From Desulfomicrobium orale DSM 12838 (lineage in GTDB: Bacteria > Desulfobacterota > Desulfovibrionia > Desulfovibrionales > Desulfomicrobiaceae), in the NCBI RefSeq assembly GCF_001553625.1, contig NZ_CP014230.1, positions 248,001 to 312,000 on the forward strand: a stretch of DNA of 64,000 nucleotides, written 5' to 3'. Below, piece by piece: positions 51,379 through 60,988 of the stretch. Under the pieces are notes generated by a model. The model had not been told where the DNA came from, made no database searches, and saw only the letters and a program-made list of their open reading frames with translations. The stretch's first letter is position 1; every line of letters starts with the position of its first letter. The position numbers and the translations under genes are program-made.

Positions 51379-52212
51379 GTTCAGGCCTCATTAATTGCAA
51401 AAATGAGGAAAGTTGGTTAGTTGTGCTCAAAGGAGGATGCAATGAGCCAACTTTTCTACCTTTCCGCCGAACAACTGGAGCGTATCAAGCCTTTCTTTCC
51501 ACTTTCACACGGCATTCCACGCGTCGATGACCTGAAAGTCATAAGCGGCATCATTTATGTCATCAAACATGGCCTGCAGTGGAAAGACGCGCCGCGCGAG
51601 TATGGCCCGTATAAAACGCTGTACAATCGTTTTTTGCGCTGGAGCCGGATGGGCGTCTTCAACAATATTTTTACCGAATTGGCAAAAACAGCGGGAAAAG
51701 ATGGACGATTGATGATCGATGCAACCCACCTCAAGGCGCATCGAACCGCCGCCAGTTTGCTCAAAAAAGGGCTCTTTCCCGCTGCATCGGACGCACAAAG
51801 GGCGGCCTGAACTCCAAACTCCATGCCCTTTGCGACGGCCACGGCAGGCCTCTGGCCATGAAGCTCACAGAAGGCCAGGTAAGCGACTACAAAGGAGCCA
51901 CCCTGCTTATGGATGCTTTGCCTGAGGCCAGAGAGCTGCTGGCGGACCGTGGTTATGACGCCGACTGATTCCGTGATGCCCTGCGCGCCAGAGGCATTAC
52001 GCCCTGCATCCCGCCCAGAAGGAGCCGAAAGAGACCCTGCTCGTACGATAACGATCTGTATAAACAGCGGCACAAGATCTTTGGTCATGTTTGGCAGGAT
52101 CAAGGACTGGCGGAGAATAGCCATGCGTTATGACCGCTGCGCGCATACCTTCTTTTCACCTCTATGCCTCGCCGCTTCCATCATTTTCTATCTCAATTAA
52201 TGAGGACCGAGC
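51379..52212 (+). mobile_element. IS5-family insertion sequence A (degenerate)
   Basis: The element is bounded by inverted repeats GTTCAGGCCTCATTAATTG at the left and the complement of GCTCGGTCCTCATTAATTG at the right (3 differences in 19). CTAG flanks it on both sides (51375-51378 and 52213-52216), the target usually duplicated by this group. Length is about 834 bases. Its transposase is damaged. Confidence 0.83.
51442..52200 (+). pseudogene. IS5-family transposase, broken
   Basis: The first frame (51442-51810) starts after a GGAGG site with MSQLFYLSAEQLERIKPFF and carries the first catalytic aspartate in GRLMIDATHLKAH. The rest (GRTKGGLNSKLHALCDGHG and ARELLADRGYDAD) is in another frame and then meets TGA at 51966-51968, where a tryptophan codon is expected. 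Later stretches (RIKDWRRIAMRYDRCA) lie in yet another frame. Some IS5 elements use one programmed shift between two frames, but the nonsense codon and the later shift mean this copy is inactive. Confidence 0.85.
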
Positions 52213-52216
52213 CTAG

Positions 52217-53046
52217 ATAGTGTCGTCAAACTATGGATAATATGGTAATGCCTCTTCATGCATGACGGGAGGGGCTATGTACGCACATCGACGACACGAT
52301 ATTTCTGACAGGGTTTGGGAAAACATACAGGCGCATCTCCCCGGCAAAAAGGGGAGCGTTGGTCGCCCGGCCGGAGACAACAGGCTGTTTATTAACGCGG
52401 TGTTCTGGATATTGCGAACGGGAGCGCCATGGCGCGATCTGCCTCCTGACCTTGGGGACTGGAAAAATACCCATCGCCGGTTTTGCCGTTGGCGTGACCG
52501 GGGTGTTTGGGAAAAACTCCTTGAAGTGCTCATGGTTGAGCCTGACTATGAGTGGCTGATGATTGATGCGAGCCATTGCAAAGTGCATCCCCATGCTGCC
52601 GGAGCGGTTGGCGGCAATCAGGCGATGAGCCGTACAAGAGGGGGCTCAACACCAAAATACATCTGGCCGTGGATGCGCATGGTATGCCGCTCAGAGTTGC
52701 TGTTACAGAAGGTACCAGAGCTGATTGCAAGGAAGCGTGCGCATTGATTGACGGCTTGAGCACGGAGATGCTTTTGGCTGACCGTGGATATGACAGCAAT
52801 GAACTTATAGACAAGGCTGTTGAGTCCGGCTGCCAGCCCGTCATCCCGCCCAGAAAAAATCGCAAGGAACAGCGCGATTATGACAGAGAACTGTACCGTG
52901 TACGGCACCTGGTCGAGAACGCCTTTCTTCACCTCAAGAGATGGCGTGGCATCGCCACGCGTTATGCAAAACGAAGCCTCTCCTTCCTTGCCGCTGTGCA
53001 AATCAGGTGTATCTCGTTGTGGGCAGAAATAATTTGACGACACTAT
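52217..53046 (+). mobile_element. IS5-family insertion sequence B (looks intact)
   Basis: Terminal inverted repeats ATAGTGTCGTCAAACTAT and the complement of ATAGTGTCGTCAAATTAT differ at one position. The element is flanked by CTAG at 52213-52216 (shared with element A) and 53047-53050. Length 830 bases. Confidence 0.88.
52277..53037 (+). CDS. IS5-family transposase in two frames (probable programmed -1 shift)
   Basis: The first frame begins MYAHRRHDISDRVWENIQAH after a GGGAGGGG site and holds the first catalytic Asp in WLMIDASHCKVHP. The second frame supplies NTKIHLAVDAHGMPLRVAV, the second Asp in EMLLADRGYDSNEL, and the Glu in RVRHLVENAFLHLKRW. The two overlap at 52576-52747. The protein reads through naturally if the ribosome slips back one base at the run of five G (52640-52644), which is a likely slippery site. 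A DDE transposase for the element's own movement. Confidence 0.83.
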
Positions 53047-53128
53047 CTAGGTATGACCCTAAAATATATTACTTCTGATTGATTTTCAGTTTATTTCAGT
53101 GGGTTGAAGATTTTTCAGGGCTGACTAT

Positions 53129-53168
53129 AAGGCGAAAAGCCGGCGCTGAAGCGTCGGCTTTTCGCCTT
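53129..53168. terminator. bidirectional terminator
   Basis: Arms AAGGCGAAAAGCCG and CGGCTTTTCGCCTT form a perfect 14-base stem with extra pairing (GCGC/GCGT) towards the loop. It lies 26 bases from the dehydrogenase stop (minus strand) and also faces the IS side. Confidence 0.82.
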
Positions 53169-53193
53169 CAAGATTGCAAGTCATTGTCCTCTA

Positions 53194-54270
53194 TCATTTG
53201 ATATATTCGTTCATCGGCTTGGACAGGTAGACGTTGTTTGGCACCTTCTCCGTCGTATAATAGCCTGCGGGGCTCTGCAAAAGCGCAGGAATGCGGTTGA
53301 CTAGGTTGGCACACGTCAGTTCCACCGTTGCCGGGCGGTTGACCACGATGGTCGTCTCAGGCTCGCCCATGAGCGTCCACTCATTCCTGTCAAATTCATC
53401 CGGCGCATATACTTTGCCGATGCACTCCGTCTCAAAGGTGATGCCCTCTGCCGTCTCCGTTATCACCACTGCCGACATGCCCGTCGCGTCTCCCGCCTTG
53501 ATCGTCATATCCAATGTGGATGAATACAGATCTTCAACATGGGTCTGCGGCACGCAACGCTGCGTCTGGTTGGTGATGGTCAGCCCCATGCGACTACACA
53601 GCCAGCCATTCTGATTCCACATGTAAGGGGGTGGATACTCGCCGCTTTCGATCTTCGCGCTGATTTCCCGATACGACAGGTCATTATAGGCGCCAATCTC
53701 CTTGTCAAACTCTGCCATGGTCAGCCCTGCGCCGTGTCCTTTGGCCAAGGCGATGCCATAGTCCTCAACATTATAGCTGCTGCTTCCCTTGATCTTTGTG
53801 ATCTTGTGCATGGAGCCTGCCAGCACATCAATAAGCACGCCCCAATACATATCAGGATAGCCACTGCCAGCCAATGTACAGTTGTTTTTCTTTGCAAGTT
53901 CATCCAGTTCCTTGGTAATGGCAGGCGAAGAATTCCACGGATAGAGCGATTCCTCACAGGTGGAGATGGCATTGATTCCATTTTCCGCAAAAACAGTAAA
54001 CGCATCTTTCACATCTGCCATCGTGCTCATCGTTGCAATGACGCCGACATCCGGTTTGCGTTCCGCCAGGATGGCCGAGGCGTTCGCCGCGTCCGACACA
54101 ACGACGCCCGTCTTGCCCGTGCCCATGATATCGCCGATATCCTTGCCGATGACATCGGCCCGCACATCAAAGGCAGCCACCACTTCTACGTCGTGTTCAA
54201 TCAGATAGCGCATCAAAAAAACGCTCATCTTGCCTCAACCATATTGGGCTGCTCTTACCTTACGATTCAT
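53194..54270 (-). CDS. NAD(P)H-dependent amine dehydrogenase-like protein with in-frame UGA at codon 12
   Basis: From ATG 54270, which has an excellent AAGGAGG site six bases upstream, the frame reads MNRKVRAAQYG-UGA-GKM and then stays open to 53194 (359 codons). The N-terminus is a Rossmann nucleotide-binding motif. The body (STCEESLYPWNSSPAITKEL, GSSSYNVEDYGIALAKGHGA and QTQRCVPQTH) matches the 2,4-diaminopentanoate dehydrogenase / dihydrodipicolinate-reductase-like family. My recollection of relatives is QYGCGKM, so UGA replaces Cys. It could be a nonsense mutation or selenocysteine. Initiation at the later ATG (54228) would lose the nucleotide-binding loop. Codon use looks unlike the neighbours and IS elements flank it, so transfer is likely. 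Confidence 0.7.
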
Positions 54271-54844
54271 CTTGCGCCTCCTTCAGTTGATCTTGTAACC
54301 TGGTTCCAGTAGCCATTATCATAACATTTGGTGGCTCTTAATGAAACTCAGCAATCTTGGTTGGAGCATGTATCATGCACGCATTGAGTAAACACAGCGG
54401 AAGTTCTGCCTCCAAAAACCTACGGTTGAAGCGGTAGCAAAATTTATCAGTACTCTTGGAGGTACCGGGATGAAACGCCAGGAAAGGTTCCACCGATGAA
54501 TTTCTTCACAGCGCCGATCATGAGCATCCTGCTGAGCTTTGTCTAGATAGCATCGTCAATTTATCTTTTATTTGAAGCAACTTTTGTGTATTCTCCTGAA
54601 AACAAGGAGAATACATGCCGCCAGCACATCTTTAGCTGCTGTGCGCATTAGATGTATCGCCATTTGGACAAAAATTTATTGACGGCACTATCTAGACAGC
54701 ATCGCAATTTTTTGAACCGCGCTCAGCAATGAAAAAAAATGTCTGGTTTTCGGCCTGATCCTGCCCGCAATTGAAGGATATTTCGTTTAGCGAGTACATA
54801 TCCCTTAAAACAAGGAAATACAAGGCGACAATCAACTCGAAGCA
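54271..54844. other. 570-base region with IS remnants
   Basis: This lies between the dehydrogenase and the end of sbcC. It contains the 145-bp IS5 deletion derivative and, next to its right CTAG, a further end-like sequence ACAGCATCGCAATTTTTTG. No gene recognised. Confidence 0.5.
54543..54695. mobile_element. MITE-like deletion derivative of an IS5-family element
   Basis: A 145-base core (54547-54691) is flanked by CTAG on both sides. The ends ATAGCATCGTCAATTTAT and the complement of ATAGTGCCGTCAATAAAT resemble those of IS5-family element B. The right end keeps a transposase C-terminus fragment (AAVRIRCIAIWTKIY then stop), matching AAVQIRCISLWAEII of element B. It is therefore a relative with its interior lost. 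Confidence 0.72.
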
Positions 54845-57800
54845 CTATCTTCCGGTCGCGCCCAAGCTGCGGCACCCCGGCCCGGATATGCCGCTTTTTC
54901 CCCCGGCGCGGGGGATAACCCGGATGCGGGCGGCGATACGTTCTCTCAGGGCCGGAACGTGGGAAATAATCCCGATCAGTTTGCCGTCCCGGCGCAGACC
55001 GGCCAGGGTTTCCAGGGCGGTATCCAGGGCTTCGTCGTCCAGCGTGCCGAAGCCCTCGTCAAGAAACAGGGAATCCACGCGGACGTTCCGGCTGGCCATC
55101 TGGGACAGGCCGAGAGCCAGGGCCAGGCTGACGATGAAGCTCTCGCCGCCGGAAAGATTCTTGGTGGAGCGGATTTCTCCAGTCTGGTAGCTATCGATGA
55201 CGTTGAGTTCCAGAGGCTGGGCGTTATCGCGGACCAGCGCGTAGCGGTCGGTCATGCGCCCGAGCTGCCGGTTGGCGTGGCCGACCATCAGCTCGAAGGT
55301 CAGTCCCTGGGCGAAATTGCGGTATTTCTTGCCGTCGGCGGAACCGATCAGCTCGTGCAGATCGCCCCACCGGCGGCACTCTTTTTTCCGGGCTTCGATG
55401 GCGGCCTGCTTTTCCTTCATCCGTTCCCGGGCAGCCGCGTTTTCACTCAGCCTGTGCCGGAGAGCGGCCAGAAGGTCCCGCTGCGCCTTCAGGGCGTCTT
55501 CGCAGCCTTTGAATCTGGGTTCGAGTTCTTCCAGAGAGTCTTCCGTGACCTTTCGGGCCAGTTCCGAGGCCAGCCGTGTTTCGCGGTCCTTTTGTCTGGC
55601 GTTAAGACTCGTCCGGCGCTCATCCAACTCTCTGGCCCTGGCCGCCAGCGCTCCCCTCTGCTCCAGGGAGAGTCTGGCCGCCAGAAATCCCGCTTCATCC
55701 GGAAACCCTGCGGGTGCAAGGGCTGCGGCGAACTCAGCTTCCAGGCTTCTCAGCTCCGGCTCCCTCCGGCCGATGCGCTCTTTCAGGGATGCGACATGGG
55801 CCTTCGCGGCATGCCATTTTTGCTGGAGCTCATTGTGCCGCTCTCTGGTCTGCCTTTCGACGCCTTCGGCATCGGAAAGCGCCTTGTTCAGGCGGCGCTC
55901 TTCATCATCTGGGCTCTTGCCGCCGTAAAGTGTCGTGCGCTCATCCTTTCCGGCCGCAAGTTCCTTTTTCAGGGCTTCCAGGCGCTCCTGTTTCTCGGCC
56001 AGAGCGGTGCTCTGCGTATCGATGACCGCATCCAGCCGCTTCAATTCGCCGTCGATCTCCGCAATCCGCTTTTCGGCGTCCGCCTTTTTCTCGGCCGCGG
56101 CCCGCCATGCCTCAAGCCGCGCTCTGAGAGTTTCAGGGAGCGATGCCGCATCCGTTTCTGAAATGTCCGCAATGCCAAGGGGCCCAAGTTTTGCAAAAAT
56201 GGCCTGCCTGCGCCCGGCGCAATCGGCCCGGATTTTCTCCAGGCCGCTTTTTGCCTCGGTCAGGATGTTTTCGGCGGCCTTTCTGTCATGCGCCGCCGCT
56301 GTCTCCCGGTTTTCGGCTTCCGCCAGGTTTTTGCGGGCCAGATTGCCGTCCTCTTCAAGTTTTTTGATGGCGGATTCCTGATCCTCGGCCTGGGCGATCA
56401 GCCGGGTCAGGGCGTCGATCTTTTGCTCCACGCCGTCCGGAACAGGAATGTTTCCTGCCGCGAAGGGATGGCTGGTGGCGCCGCACAGCGGGCAGGGCGC
56501 GCCGTCTTCCAGCCTGGCTCGATGCTTCTCAAGTTCGGCGATTTTGGCGAGATAAGCCATTTCGCGCAGCAGCGTTTCCTTTTCGGCGCGGTATTCGCGC
56601 AGCAGACGGCCGCCCAGCAGCCGGGCCAGGGCATCCCTGCCTTGCTGAAGCCGCCCGCACAGGGCCTCGAGCTCCCGCTTCCGGGCGGCGCAGAGGCCCC
56701 GGCAGGCTTGGAGGGCCTTTTCCGCCTGCTCCAGAGCTTTCGCGGCGCTGTTCCGCCGGGCCTCCTGCCGGGAAATTTCCTGCTGTCCGAGGAGCAGGCC
56801 GTTCAGCTGTTCCTCAACGCCGGCCAGCCCTCCGGCCAGCCATTCATCCCGGCCGTGCTCCTTCAGATATTTTTCGGCGGCTTCAAGCGTCTCTCCGGCC
56901 CCGGCGCGGCGCTCAAGCTCCCTGAGACGGGCCTGCCGGGCTGCGCCGAGCTTCGCCATGTCCCGCGCGCATGCCTCTTCGGCTTCCGCGGCGGCCTTTT
57001 TCCTCTCGGCCAGTTGCTGGTCGAGGAGGCGCACCTTTCGCAGCACGGGCGCGGCGGCGGTCAGTTCTTCTCTGGCGCGGGCGGTGCGCTGCTCTGCCGA
57101 TTTCAGAACTTCGGCCTGCGCTCCGGCGGAAGACTCAAGACCGGGCAGGCCGACGTTACCGGTTTTCAGAGCTTCTTTGTCCGCTGCCTGCTGTTTGCGG
57201 ACTTCGGCGAGCGTTGCGTAGGCCCCGTCCAGCGCGGCCGCGTTCAGGGCCCGGTCGAGCCGTTCCCGTTCCGGCCTGAAGGCCTCGGTTTCGTCGCGCA
57301 GCTGGTCCGCCTCTTTGGCCAGATCACCCAGTTCCTTTCGCAGGCCGTTTATGGCGGTGAGCCAGGCGATGGCCCGAGCGGTTTCCCCCACCTTGGCCAC
57401 CAGAACGGTTTCTTCTTTCATCCCGGCTTCCAGCGCCCGGACTGTCTCCGCTTCCTCTTCCGGAGCGAGCAGGGTGATGCCCGCCGTCTCGGCCTGGAGC
57501 AGGCGCAGGGTTTCCTGTTCGGCCCGGTGGCGCTCATGGATGCGCACGGATATGCGGCTGTAGATTTCCGTACCGGTGATCTGCTCCAGAATCGGCGCCC
57601 GCTCGTCGGGCGCGGCCTGAAGGAACGCGGCGAATCCGCCCTGGGCCAGCAGCATGGAGCGGGTGAAGCGGTCGAAATCCATGCCCGTGACCTTTTCGAT
57701 CCGCCGGGCGACTTCCAGCAGTCTGGTTTCCAGAATCTCACCCGATCCGGCGTCGGCTATTTCGTGTCTCGGAGGCTGAAGCTCGCCATCCGGCTTCTTG

Positions 57801-58105
57801 CGCGCCCGGTGCTGGCTCCAGTGGGCGCAAAACCGTCCGGCCTGAGTCTCGAAGGTGACCTCGGCGAAACACTCGCCGGTCTGGCGGGACATGATTTCGT
57901 TGCCGTTTTTGGTGACTCTGGGCAGACGCGGCGTCCGTCCGTAAAGAGCCAGGCAGACGGCGTCGAGGATGGTCGTCTTGCCCGCGCCGGTGGGGCCGGT
58001 GATGGCGAAGATGCCGTCGGCGATAAAGGCCGGATCGGTCAGGTCGATCTCCCATTCCCCGGCCAGAGAATTCAGGTTCTGAAAGCGGATGTGGAGTATG
58101 CGCAT
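54845..58105 (-). CDS. sbcC: exonuclease SbcCD subunit C
   Basis: A 1086-residue SMC/Rad50-like ATPase. Walker A is ITGPTGAGKTT (residues 35-45). Two long coiled coils are joined by a zinc hook, CPLC, at Cys538-Cys541. The C-terminal signature is NLSGGESFIVSLALALGLSQ and Walker B is DSLFLDEGFGTLDDEAL. With SbcD it cleaves hairpins and DNA ends with blocked termini. Length is normal. It follows sbcD by six bases in the same minus-strand operon. Confidence 0.95.
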   Translation of the reverse strand: MRILHIRFQNLNSLAGEWEIDLTDPAFIADGIFAITGPTGAGKTTILDAVCLALYGRTPRLPRVTKNGNEIMSRQTGECFAEVTFETQAGRFCAHWSQHRARKKPDGELQPPRHEIADAGSGEILETRLLEVARRIEKVTGMDFDRFTRSMLLAQGGFAAFLQAAPDERAPILEQITGTEIYSRISVRIHERHRAEQETLRLLQAETAGITLLAPEEEAETVRALEAGMKEETVLVAKVGETARAIAWLTAINGLRKELGDLAKEADQLRDETEAFRPERERLDRALNAAALDGAYATLAEVRKQQAADKEALKTGNVGLPGLESSAGAQAEVLKSAEQRTARAREELTAAAPVLRKVRLLDQQLAERKKAAAEAEEACARDMAKLGAARQARLRELERRAGAGETLEAAEKYLKEHGRDEWLAGGLAGVEEQLNGLLLGQQEISRQEARRNSAAKALEQAEKALQACRGLCAARKRELEALCGRLQQGRDALARLLGGRLLREYRAEKETLLREMAYLAKIAELEKHRARLEDGAPCPLCGATSHPFAAGNIPVPDGVEQKIDALTRLIAQAEDQESAIKKLEEDGNLARKNLAEAENRETAAAHDRKAAENILTEAKSGLEKIRADCAGRRQAIFAKLGPLGIADISETDAASLPETLRARLEAWRAAAEKKADAEKRIAEIDGELKRLDAVIDTQSTALAEKQERLEALKKELAAGKDERTTLYGGKSPDDEERRLNKALSDAEGVERQTRERHNELQQKWHAAKAHVASLKERIGRREPELRSLEAEFAAALAPAGFPDEAGFLAARLSLEQRGALAARARELDERRTSLNARQKDRETRLASELARKVTEDSLEELEPRFKGCEDALKAQRDLLAALRHRLSENAAARERMKEKQAAIEARKKECRRWGDLHELIGSADGKKYRNFAQGLTFELMVGHANRQLGRMTDRYALVRDNAQPLELNVIDSYQTGEIRSTKNLSGGESFIVSLALALGLSQMASRNVRVDSLFLDEGFGTLDDEALDTALETLAGLRRDGKLIGIISHVPALRERIAARIRVIPRAGGKSGISGPGCRSLGATGR

Positions 58106-58111
58106 GACCTT

Positions 58112-59332
58112 TTATTCCGCTTGGTCCTCGTGAAGGGACAGAAGCGCTTCCCGGTAGGTGCGCAGCAGCTCCGGCCGTTCTTCTTCGGGCACGCCGCGGG
58201 CATCCAGACAGCGTCTGAACACGTCCTCCACGCTCAGATCGTCCAGGGTTTCTTCCGCCCGGCCTTGCATCGCGCGGGCCGTGGCGCGGCAGTTTTTCAC
58301 CCGCAGGATTTCGAGCCCCGTGCCGGAGATGGCCGCTTCCAGACGTTCGCGCAAATCTCCGATGATTCCGGCCCCTTCGTAAACGATTTCAAGCCAGGCC
58401 CGCGAACCCGCCGCCGACAATTCTTTGATGCGGCCCGCGATCCGCTCCCAGTCCCCGGCGATGCGTTCGAGCTCCTGAAATACCGGCACATCGATCAGAT
58501 GTACGGACGCCGCCCGGCCCTGGAATTCGGCCAGGCAGACGCTTTTTCTCTGGCCCGCCTCGCCAAAGCCCATGGGCAGGGGAGAGCCGCTGTATCTGAT
58601 GGTCTCCAGACCGCCGACCTTCTGCGGAACGTGCAGATGCCCCATGGCCACATAGTCGAAGCACGGCGGGAAGACGTCCGCGCTAACCTGGGCCAGAGAG
58701 CCGACGTAGAGGTCACGCACGCCGTCGCCCTCGACGGTCCGGCCTCCGGCGGCGAAAAGATGCCCCATGGCCACAATGGGAATGTCCGCCCCGAGCTCTC
58801 CGCGCTTTTCTTCGGCCGAGGCGGCGACGGCGGCGTAATGAGCGCGGATGCCTTCCACGAGCTTGCGTTCCTTGTCCTCCGGACTCTCCCCGGCTTCCGC
58901 CGTGCGGATGTCCCGGTCCCGCAGATAGGGCACGGCGCAGACGATCAGTTCCGGATTGTCCTGCTCATTACGGAGCACCAGTACCTCGTCTTCCGGGCGG
59001 GGGGCGGCGCTTCCGGCCACATGGACGTTCAGGGCCTTGAGCAGCTCTTTGGGGGCGTCGAGAAAGGACGGCGAGTCGTGGTTGCCGGCCACGACGACAA
59101 CGTGCCGGCAGGAGGAGGCCGCCACCCGGCACAGAAAGCGGTAGTAGAGTTCCTGGGCGCGGGTGCCCGGAGTGCCGGTGTCGAAGACATCTCCGGCCAC
59201 CAGCAGAATGTCGATTTCATTTTGCCGTATCGTCTCCGCCAGCCAGCCCAGAAAGACCTCGAACTCCTCGTGGCGCTTTCTGCCGTACAGGGTGCGTCCC
59301 AGATGCCAGTCGGAGGTGTGGAGAACTCTCAT
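58112..59332 (-). CDS. sbcD: exonuclease SbcCD subunit D
   Basis: A 406-residue metallophosphoesterase nuclease of the Mre11 type. Metal-binding motifs are SDWHLGRTLYG, VAGDVFDTGTP, VVAGNHDSPSF and YVAMGHLH. It partners SbcC. The ATG overlaps the stop of a 30-residue upstream frame by four bases (ATGA), a sign of former coupling to an upstream gene that is now lost to an IS4 insertion. The operon promoter may therefore have been replaced. Confidence 0.95.
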   Translation of the reverse strand: MRVLHTSDWHLGRTLYGRKRHEEFEVFLGWLAETIRQNEIDILLVAGDVFDTGTPGTRAQELYYRFLCRVAASSCRHVVVVAGNHDSPSFLDAPKELLKALNVHVAGSAAPRPEDEVLVLRNEQDNPELIVCAVPYLRDRDIRTAEAGESPEDKERKLVEGIRAHYAAVAASAEEKRGELGADIPIVAMGHLFAAGGRTVEGDGVRDLYVGSLAQVSADVFPPCFDYVAMGHLHVPQKVGGLETIRYSGSPLPMGFGEAGQRKSVCLAEFQGRAASVHLIDVPVFQELERIAGDWERIAGRIKELSAAGSRAWLEIVYEGAGIIGDLRERLEAAISGTGLEILRVKNCRATARAMQGRAEETLDDLSVEDVFRRCLDARGVPEEERPELLRTYREALLSLHEDQAE

Positions 59333-59421
59333 TTGGTAACCAATGCCTTCATCTGGTCAAAGTGGCGGTCATCGTCTTTTTGAATCAAGCAAAGCAGGTC
59401 GTTCAGTACCTGCTTCGTCAT
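59329..59421 (-). pseudogene. C-terminal stub of the gene formerly upstream of sbcD
   Basis: Thirty codons remain, ending DDDRHFDQMKALVTK with TGA overlapping the sbcD start. The apparent ATG (59421) is contributed by the end of the IS4 element. The family is not recognisable from so short a piece. The rest of the gene is not on the other side of the element, so a deletion accompanied or followed the insertion. Confidence 0.6.
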
Positions 59422-60678
59422 TGCTGTCCGGCTAAGTGATGCAATCTAACAGTGTGAAGTTATATGAATTATCGAATTTTCGTCGTCTGGGATTCAGGAG
59501 TTCATCCAAGGATGCCTCGCCGAGCAGGTTGAGTTGAATGAGCTGGAAGAGTTGCTGTACGGAGAGTCCGAGACGGCTGAGGAATTTCTGGTACGCGAGG
59601 AGCAGGTAAACCGTCAGGGCCGTGTAAATCTGGATCAGGACCGCATTTTCCGAGTTGCCGACGAAGGTCTTTATGCGCAAATTTTGTTTGATTTCCTTGA
59701 AGAAGAGCTCGATTTGCCAGCGGTCTTTATAGATGTCGGCGATGGTTTTCGCCGAAAGCCGGAAATGGTTGGTCAAAAATTCGTAGTGTTTCCCGGTTTC
59801 CTGGTCACGATAGCCGATACGGCGCAGGCGTAAGGATTTTCCCCGGCTGGAGACTTCAATGATGTGATCGGAAGTAACGCCGGTCTTGCGATTCACGAGG
59901 CGGCGCTCCAGGAGTTTGAAAACGGCGTTGCGCTTGAGCCGGGTCACAAAAAAGACGCCCTTTGCCCCGAGGATCCGAAACCAGGGATAGCTGGTGAAGC
60001 CCTTGTCAAAGACCACGATGGAGCCCTTGGGCAACTCCATAGCCTGAGCTATGCGGCTTTCATGGGTTTTGGCGTCGGTGACGGTTGCGAAAGCCGGGAT
60101 ATGGCCATCGTGATCCAGCAAGGTATGTACTTTGACGCCGCCCTTGGCCTGCCGAAACGAGGCCCAGGGAAAAAGCGGCAGGCAAAGCTTTATGGTGGTG
60201 GCGTCCAGACTGAGCAATTTGGATTTGAAACGGAATTTGTGCTTCGGGGCTTTTGCGGCGCACAGGCCGTACATTTCGACGAACAGATCCTTGAAAAAGC
60301 CTGCGGGGCGAGAATTGTTCGCGTCAGCAAAGGTCGAGCGGGCCACGTTTTTCAGTCCCCAGTGATACAGGCGGTTTCCCGCAGCCTCAAGGCAGCGCAG
60401 GCCATCGCGCATGGAACGTCTTGCGGCAAGCTGGATGAAGGCCATGACCGTGAACTGCTCCTTGAAACCGAATTGACGCGACGAGCGCCCGGTTTTGTGC
60501 CGTCTTTCGAGTTTCTGAAAAACATGTCTGGGAATCAGAGATAGTGTCTGGGAGAATAGTGTATTATGGTGACTCAAGTCCAAAATCTCCTTGTGTGGCA
60601 AGATGTTGTGGTGATTTCTTTTACCACATATCGCTGAGATTTTGGACTCTTTTCTTATCCCTTAGCCGGACAGCAATG
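59419..60678 (-). mobile_element. IS4-family insertion sequence
   Basis: Terminal inverted repeats CATTGCTGTCCGGCTAAG (59419) and its complement (60661-60678) match exactly over 18 bases. Length 1260 bases. I see no target duplication: the left flank is the sbcD upstream stub and the right flank is an IS5-type transposase fragment, so one junction was rearranged. Confidence 0.88.
59432..60601 (-). CDS. IS4-family transposase
   Basis: A 389-residue transposase that appears complete. DDE residues: Asp in LLSLDATTIKLCL, Asp in IVVFDKGFTSYPWF, and the Y-x2-R-x3-E-x6-K motif as YKDRWQIELFFKEIK. The N-terminal domain (HVFQKLERRHKTGRSSRQF) is the DUF4372 type. Catalyses movement of this element and shows no visible damage. 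Confidence 0.92.
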   Translation of the reverse strand: MPHKEILDLSHHNTLFSQTLSLIPRHVFQKLERRHKTGRSSRQFGFKEQFTVMAFIQLAARRSMRDGLRCLEAAGNRLYHWGLKNVARSTFADANNSRPAGFFKDLFVEMYGLCAAKAPKHKFRFKSKLLSLDATTIKLCLPLFPWASFRQAKGGVKVHTLLDHDGHIPAFATVTDAKTHESRIAQAMELPKGSIVVFDKGFTSYPWFRILGAKGVFFVTRLKRNAVFKLLERRLVNRKTGVTSDHIIEVSSRGKSLRLRRIGYRDQETGKHYEFLTNHFRLSAKTIADIYKDRWQIELFFKEIKQNLRIKTFVGNSENAVLIQIYTALTVYLLLAYQKFLSRLGLSVQQLFQLIQLNLLGEASLDELLNPRRRKFDNSYNFTLLDCIT

Positions 60679-60930
60679 GAGTTGAACCAATGGCTCGCTG
60701 TCATAACCTTTATCGGCAATAACAGTACAATTGCAAACCCCTTCGAGTAATTGTGGCGCAACACTGATATCCGCGCATTCGCCTCCCGTGAGGAAAAACG
60801 ATACAGGGTTGCCGAGCGCGTCTACCTGTGCATGCAGCTTGGAGGTAAAACCTCCGCGACTGCGGCCCAAAGCTTGTCTGTGCTGCCCCCTTTTGCGCCA
60901 GCCGAATGTTTGTGGGCATGGATGTAAGAG
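60679..60930 (-). pseudogene. IS5-family element C, distal transposase part
   Basis: This minus-strand fragment reads GRSRGGFTSKLHAQVDALGN and then ends at the IS4 boundary just after the second catalytic Asp (CTVIADKGYDSEPLVQ). It is the continuation of the fragment at 62161-62464, separated by the IS3 element. The third catalytic residue is lost. Confidence 0.8.
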
Positions 60931-60988
60931 GTGGTCCCCAAGATTCGGACAGGTGTGGTAGCTACTCAACCAGACAAGGAGAACACAC

